Made by a program: the position numbers and the translations under genes
Shown: positions 6,302 to 9,538 of the stretch, piece after piece
How the letters are laid out: every line of letters starts with the position of its first letter
Numbering within the stretch: the stretch's first letter is position 1
Origin: an uncultured Eubacteriales bacterium
GTDB lineage: Bacteria; Bacillota_A; Clostridia; Oscillospirales; Oscillospiraceae
NCBI GenBank assembly: GCA_900556015.1
Contig: USNH01000018.1
Coordinates: 1-9,538, forward strand
Length of the DNA stretch: 9,538 bases
Direction of reading: 5' to 3'
Notes under the pieces: generated by a model
What the model was told of the DNA's origin: nothing
Databases searched by the model: none
Seen by the model: only the letters and a program-made list of their open reading frames with translations

Positions 6302-7213
6302 TTACGAAAGCCCCAGCGCCGCCAGCGTCAGCACCTGGGCCAGCGCCGTCTCCTCCATGCGATAGATGGTGGTGTCGCCGTCCAGCGTCACATACCGCCC
6401 GCCGTCGCCGGTGCTGCCGCCCACGGTCAGCGTCAGCGCGCCGTCATCGCCGCCGGCGGTGGTGTAATTCACCGCCAGTATAGCCTCCGGCACGTCCAGG
6501 CCGCACACCGCCGCCGCGCCGTCCGCCGGGTCATAGTCCACGCAGGCCGTCACCGCCAGCTTTCCCAGCTCGGCCACCAGCTCCGCCGTCTTTTCCGTCA
6601 CGTCCTGCGCGCCGGACTTCCGCACGCCGCTCTCGTCCACCGAGAACGTCACCTGCTTGCCCTCCGCCCCGGTCAGCGTCAGGGAGATCAGGTTTTCCTC
6701 CGTGATGACCGGCAGCTCCGGCAGCACCGCCATGTCGTAGATGCTGCGGCTCAGCGCCTCGCCGTCCGCCTGGGCGGCCAGCCGCACCACGCCGTCCGGC
6801 GTCAGCACATACCAGTGCCCGTCCGCTGTCTGCGACCCCACATAGATGGTGCTGGCCGCGCCGTCCGCCGTGGCCGTCACGTGCTTTTTGGAGTTCTCCA
6901 GCCCGTATCCGCTCAGCTCGCCCTGCTGTGCCACCGGCTGGGCGGCGGCCAGCGATGACGGCAGCGCCAGCAGCTCCGCCACGGCGCTCTGCTCCAGCGG
7001 GAACGTCCTGTCCTCCGCCCAGTACCACGTGTCGCCCTCCCGGGCAAACCGCAGCGTCACGTCGCCGTCACTGAGCTCCAGCAGCGTCACGCCCTCCACC
7101 GGCACGGTGTTCACCGTCGCATCGTCCTGCTTGGCCTGGGTGTCCTTCTGCCCGCAGCCGCATAAAAGCGCCAGCGCCGCCAGCAGCGCCGCCGCGAAGA
7201 TCCATCGCTTCAT
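6302..7213 (-). CDS. Secreted lipoprotein, DUF4340-like
   Basis: 303 residues. The N terminus MKRWIFAAALLAALALLCGC is a lipoprotein signal: basic start, hydrophobic core, and a lipobox LCGC whose lipidated cysteine is C20. A polar linker (21-40) precedes the mature part. The mature part has the look of DUF4340 proteins: a tryptophan-bearing strand (TWYWAEDRTFPLE, 62-74), a helix (77-90), YGLENSKKHVTA (103-114), IYVGSQ (123-128) and WYVLTPDGVVRL (134-145), with a partly repeated strand pattern in the second half. DUF4340 members often sit in operons with ABC-2 exporters, but no exporter is next door here, which is atypical. AAAGGAG (7222-7228) is 8 bases before the ATG. As first gene of the operon, ahead of the two-component genes and the deacylase, it may help sense the envelope; that is inference. 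Enzymatic motifs are not seen. Confidence 0.8.
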   Translation of the reverse strand: MKRWIFAAALLAALALLCGCGQKDTQAKQDDATVNTVPVEGVTLLELSDGDVTLRFAREGDTWYWAEDRTFPLEQSAVAELLALPSSLAAAQPVAQQGELSGYGLENSKKHVTATADGAASTIYVGSQTADGHWYVLTPDGVVRLAAQADGEALSRSIYDMAVLPELPVITEENLISLTLTGAEGKQVTFSVDESGVRKSGAQDVTEKTAELVAELGKLAVTACVDYDPADGAAAVCGLDVPEAILAVNYTTAGGDDGALTLTVGGSTGDGGRYVTLDGDTTIYRMEETALAQVLTLAALGLS

Positions 7214-7245
7214 ATCCGTGTCTCCTTTGCCGTATTCTGCCCCTC

Positions 7246-7274
7246 AGTATAGCAATTTCCGCGGAAAAAAGAAA
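7246..7274 (-). promoter_or_regulatory. Predicted extended -10 promoter of the lipoprotein / two-component / deacylase operon
   Basis: On the minus strand, TGC directly precedes TATACT (-10 at 7246-7251), an extended -10. The -35 position (about 7269-7274, TTTCTT) is poor. The predicted start is near 7239, leaving a leader of about 26 bases before the ATG at 7213. Confidence 0.6.
7256..7267. repeat. Perfect 12-bp palindrome in the promoter spacer (candidate operator)
   Basis: TTTCCGCGGAAA reads the same on both strands and lies between the -10 and the -35 of the four-gene operon, where a bound protein would block RNA polymerase. A second near-palindrome, GTTTGTCGATAAAC (7304-7317, 12 of 14 positions symmetric), lies about 45 bp further upstream. 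Binding factors are unknown. Confidence 0.5.
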
Positions 7275-7363
7275 GAACAAATCGTAAATAATGGCCAAAA
7301 GCAGTTTGTCGATAAACCCTCTTTATGCGGCAAGCAGTTCCTTTACGCAGAGCGACTATTTTC

Positions 7364-7380
7364 GTGCCGCAAGGCGGCAC
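7364..7380. repeat. Small perfect hairpin with A/T flanks
   Basis: GTGCCGC (7364-7370), AAG, GCGGCAC (7374-7380), flanked by TTTTC and AAAAA, which can lengthen the stem. Neither strand has a T-run after the stem, so it is not a standard terminator. It lies between the lemA terminator hairpins and the next operon's promoter. I see no gene in 7214-7516; the stretch holds the promoter, palindromes and three hairpins. Confidence 0.5.
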
Positions 7381-7400
7381 AAAAATAACGACATTATTTT

Positions 7401-7437
7401 AGGCTGTCGAAAAAGCCGGAGGCTTTTTCGACAGCCT
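7401..7437. terminator. Long perfect hairpin, bidirectional terminator-like, downstream of lemA
   Basis: AGGCTGTCGAAAAAGCC (7401-7417), 3-base loop, then its exact complement (7421-7437): 17 bp without a mismatch. The A-tract and T-tract sit inside the stem around a GCC/GGC core, so either strand ends its core in TTTTT. The length and perfection also suit a dispersed intergenic repeat. Confidence 0.65.
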
Positions 7438-7463
7438 GAGGGCGGGCCTTCCGGCCCGCCCTC
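7438..7463. terminator. GC-rich perfect hairpin abutting the previous one
   Basis: GAGGGCGGGCC (7438-7448), TTCC loop, GGCCCGCCCTC (7453-7463): 11 bp, all paired. It touches the next hairpin with no base between them. It is the first structure met by transcripts leaving lemA (54 bases after its stop) but has no T-run of its own, so it probably works with the neighbouring hairpin. Confidence 0.6.
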
Positions 7464-7516
7464 TGCTTATCTTCCCCCGTATGCCATATACCTTCGGGAT
7501 AATATGTATCGTTGCT

Positions 7517-8035
7517 TTACGCCTCCCAGTGCGCCCGCTGCGCCGTGCCGCACAGCCGCGCCGTCAGCGAGGTGGGAAACGTCCGCACCGCCCGGTTCAG
7601 CCGCGTCACCGCGTCGTTGTATAAAAGGCGGCTGGTTCGCAGCATCTGCTCACAGCAGTCCGACGTGCCGAACAGCCGGCTGTACGCCTCGTCCGTCCGC
7701 AGTCCGGGATAGCGATCCGCCGTGGTGGACACGGCGGCCAGCACATCGTCCAGCAGCTGCTCCTGCTGCCGCACGTCCTCCGGCCCGGAGGATGCGTCCA
7801 CCGCCCTGCGGCGCAGCCGCAGCTGCTCCGCCAACGCGGCCATAGAGTCCCCGGCGTAGCCCTGGGCCACCTCCAGCAACGCCAGCACCGCGTCAAACCG
7901 GGTAGACAGGTGCGTGCCGATCTGCTTCATGGCGCTGCCTGCGTTTTCGTCCAGCGTCCGCAGCTCGTGCCGGGCGGACAGGAACACCACCGCCACGGCG
8001 GCCAGCAATACGGCGCAGCAGATAAGCAGATCCAT
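7517..8035 (-). CDS. LemA family membrane protein, divergent
   Basis: 172 residues, close to the 180-190 usual for LemA. One N-terminal membrane helix (about 2-20, ICCAVLLAAVAVVFL), then a helical coiled domain. LemA landmarks: SAMKQIGTHLSTRFDAVLAL (34-53, where the family has AWSDIDVQLKRRYDLIPNL), EVAQGYA (55-61), ADRYPGLRTDEAYSRL (106-121), and the ending RLLYNDAVTRLNRAVRTFPTSLTARLCG (136-163). The usual N of the DLIPNL motif is replaced, so the copy is divergent. Start at 8035 because GGAGGAGG (8041-8048) lies just upstream and the membrane helix begins immediately. A 226-residue reading from 8197 would overlap the kinase stop but adds a non-conserved, probably noncoding segment. The role of LemA is poorly understood. 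A TACACT (8105-8110) upstream is a weak -10 candidate; read-through from the kinase gene is the alternative. Confidence 0.85.
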   Translation of the reverse strand: MDLLICCAVLLAAVAVVFLSARHELRTLDENAGSAMKQIGTHLSTRFDAVLALLEVAQGYAGDSMAALAEQLRLRRRAVDASSGPEDVRQQEQLLDDVLAAVSTTADRYPGLRTDEAYSRLFGTSDCCEQMLRTSRLLYNDAVTRLNRAVRTFPTSLTARLCGTAQRAHWEA

Positions 8036-8040
8036 GTGTT

Positions 8041-8048
8041 CCTCCTCC
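8041..8048 (-). promoter_or_regulatory. Ribosome binding site deciding the lemA start
   Basis: GGAGGAGG on the minus strand, 5 bases from its end to the ATG at 8035 (8 bases from its first GGAGG). It supports this start over the upstream ATG at 8197, which has no visible site. Confidence 0.8.
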
Positions 8049-8186
8049 CGGCGACAGCGCCCGTTTGCGGACAGTGCGAAAACCCGCCGCCGTCCCATGG
8101 TCACAGTGTACCGCATACAGCGCGCCGTGGCGGCAGAAATGCGCGAACCGTCCGAAAAAAGGAGTAAAACGTCACAAAATGCCGCA

Positions 8187-8209
8187 GCGGGCGTCATAAC
8201 GACGCCCGC
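8187..8209 (-). terminator. Hairpin overlapping the GHKL kinase stop codon
   Basis: GCGGGCGTC (8187-8195), ATAAC loop, GACGCCCGC (8201-8209): a perfect 9-bp GC-rich stem that contains part of the kinase stop codon (8194-8196) and its last codons. Downstream on the minus strand comes TGCGGCATTTTG, a weak T-run. It may be a leaky terminator separating the kinase from lemA, or an mRNA 3' stabiliser. Confidence 0.5.
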
Positions 8210-9501
8210 AGGACAAACCGGCCATCCTTCTCGGCGAAGGAATACACCCCGTTATAGCGCTCCACCACGGAGCAGATGCTTCGAACGCCGATGCCGTGGC
8301 CCGCCGTGTCCGTCACCGGCAGCCCGCCTCGGAAGCGGACGCCCGGCGCACAGGTGTTGGACACCTGCAAAAAGAACTTCCCGTTCTTTTCGTATGCCAC
8401 CACCTCGATGTCGCCGCCCTTCCCCTCGGCCCGCAGATGCTGGCAGGCGTGGAGCGCGTTCTCCAGCGCGTTGGACAGCAACACGCACAGATCCGTCTCC
8501 GCCACCGGCAGGAACTGGGGCAGCTCCGCCCTGATCCGCAGGGAGATGCCGTTGTCCTCCGTCCGCTGGGCGAAGGAGGACAGGAGCAGGTTCACCGCCT
8601 CATTCTCGCAGAACCGCCGCACCCGCCGTGCCTCGATCTCGTCGCAGACCTGATGGATATACGACTGCGCCCGTTCCGTCTGCCCGTTTTCGATGCAGTC
8701 GGACAGATACTGCATGTGATGCCGCAGGTCGTGGCGGTAGGCGCTGGCCTGCCGGTCGGATTCCCGCAGCCCCGCGATCTCCCGCGTGGCCTGCGACACC
8801 TGCAACCGCAAGCCCTCCTGTATCTGCTCCAGCCGGCTTCGCTCCGCGTTCTCGGCGGAGGAGCGCAGCACGAACACCAGATACAGCACGCAGCACATGG
8901 ACGGCATAAACTCCACCGCCGCCGCCAGCCCCCGCTCCAGCATATCGGTGTAGATCCGCGTCAGATAGTCAAAGGCGTAGCTGATGGCGGGCATAACGCC
9001 GAAGAAGAACTGCATCAACGGCTTCAGCCGTCCGATCTCCCGCACGGCGGGCGCGAAGAATTTCAGCAGCACCCACAGCAGCGGCAGCGTCACGATCAGC
9101 TCCACCGTGCTCTGCAAATAACTGCCGCCGTTGAAGCAGGCCATGGCCAGCAGCGCGATCCACCGCCGTATCTGACAGCACAGATACGCCGTCAGTACCG
9201 ACACGATGGGCCATATCGTCTGCCGCTTCATCACGCACAGCACCACCACCAGCGGCAGATGGGTCACCAGCGGATAGAGACGCCGCAGTACCCCCACCTG
9301 GGTCACGCAGTACAGCGCGGCCTGCACCAGCAGTATAACGGCCATGCAGCCCCAGTAGCGCAGCAGCCGCTTCCGCGTCCAATCCAGATCGCAGAAGGCG
9401 GCGGACAGGATCATGCCGAAAATGCCCACCACCGCGTTGTTCAGCAGATATATGGCATTCCACAGCGCCTCGTGGGTCAGCACCGTCGTTCCGTTCATCA
9501 T
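8194..9501 (-). CDS. GHKL sensor histidine kinase, AgrC/VirS-like
   Basis: 435 residues. The first half holds about six or seven membrane helices (roughly 14-36, 48-70, 80-92, 97-124, 131-150, 161-180, 196-212), with no evident extracytoplasmic domain. A coiled linker (214-250) leads to the histidine motif YRHDLRHHMQYL (255-266, phospho-accepting H257) and an ATPase domain of the GHKL type: N-box LLSNALENALHAC (341-353), G-box TAGHGIGVRSICSVVERYNG (399-418). This is the layout of peptide-sensing kinases such as AgrC and VirS, which pair with LytTR response regulators. It starts at 9501 within the stop of the preceding frame (ATGA), with only a weak AGG upstream, so coupling is likely. A second ATG follows at 9498. 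No precursor peptide gene was found near it. The ligand is unknown; non-peptide sensing is possible. Confidence 0.9.
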   Translation of the reverse strand: MMNGTTVLTHEALWNAIYLLNNAVVGIFGMILSAAFCDLDWTRKRLLRYWGCMAVILLVQAALYCVTQVGVLRRLYPLVTHLPLVVVLCVMKRQTIWPIVSVLTAYLCCQIRRWIALLAMACFNGGSYLQSTVELIVTLPLLWVLLKFFAPAVREIGRLKPLMQFFFGVMPAISYAFDYLTRIYTDMLERGLAAAVEFMPSMCCVLYLVFVLRSSAENAERSRLEQIQEGLRLQVSQATREIAGLRESDRQASAYRHDLRHHMQYLSDCIENGQTERAQSYIHQVCDEIEARRVRRFCENEAVNLLLSSFAQRTEDNGISLRIRAELPQFLPVAETDLCVLLSNALENALHACQHLRAEGKGGDIEVVAYEKNGKFFLQVSNTCAPGVRFRGGLPVTDTAGHGIGVRSICSVVERYNGVYSFAEKDGRFVLRASL

Positions 9502-9538
9502 AAGAACACCTGCTTTCGGCTGAACACGTACTCCAAAT
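9498..9538 (-). CDS. C-terminal end of an upstream gene, possibly a LytTR response regulator
   Basis: Only the last codons are inside the window: an open frame reads LEYVFSRKQVFL then TGA (9498-9500), overlapping the kinase ATG by 4 bases. GHKL kinases of this class usually follow a LytTR response regulator with such an overlap, so that is the likely identity. The visible 12 residues alone cannot prove it. Confidence 0.45.
   Translation of the reverse strand, partial: LEYVFSRKQVFL

Noticed and set aside
8105..8110. TACACT as a lemA promoter -10
   Set aside because: No acceptable -35 at 16-18 bases and no extended -10; too weak to list as a promoter.
8036..8197. N-terminal extension of lemA from the ATG at 8197, which overlaps the kinase stop as ATGA
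   Set aside because: The extra 54 residues are not LemA-like and no ribosome binding site precedes that ATG, whereas 8035 has GGAGGAGG and starts right at the membrane helix.

Overview
The window (9,538 bases, GC-rich) reads as chromosome of a high-GC Firmicute, most like the gut Clostridia of the Oscillospiraceae/Ruminococcaceae group. The basis is the strong AAAGGAG-type ribosome binding sites 8 bases ahead of most starts, GC-rich third codon positions, ATGA-coupled two-component genes, and protein families typical of these bacteria. This placement is an inference; no marker gene is present. Every convincing gene lies on the minus strand, so transcription runs from high to low coordinates. 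No tRNA, rRNA, insertion sequence or CRISPR array was seen.

Reading in the direction of transcription (right to left): (1) 9498-9538 holds the last codons of an upstream gene, probably a response regulator. It overlaps by ATGA a GHKL (AgrC/VirS-like) sensor kinase at 8194-9501, whose stop codon lies inside a strong hairpin. (2) A divergent LemA-family membrane protein follows at 7517-8035. After it come two back-to-back perfect hairpins (7401-7463) and a smaller one (7364-7380). (3) A tight four-gene operon starts from an extended -10 promoter near 7246 that contains a perfect 12-base palindrome. It encodes a DUF4340-like lipoprotein (6302-7213), an OmpR/PhoB response regulator (5585-6268), a HAMP-less histidine kinase (4365-5588) and an N-acyl-D-amino-acid deacylase-type amidohydrolase (2789-4372). 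The last three overlap by 4 and 8 bases, and the operon ends at a textbook terminator (2755-2784). (4) A second unit with its own promoter (about 2417-2445), upstream repeat sites and a structured 5' leader encodes an unrecognised 179-residue CxxC protein (1726-2265). This is ATGA-coupled to a CstA-family peptide/pyruvate transporter (1-1729), cut by the window edge before its stop.

The genes suggest envelope sensing and amino-acid or peptide use. The lipoprotein and two-component system share a transcript with an enzyme that would free D-amino acids from N-acyl-D-amino acids, and the neighbouring unit is a CstA uptake system. The most unusual points are the translational coupling of the two-component system to the deacylase, the unnamed protein coupled to cstA, and the cstA control region. 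That region has two near-identical 10-mers exactly 21 bases apart, an inverted third site, an inverted repeat at the predicted transcription start, and four alternating half-sites that allow competing leader hairpins.
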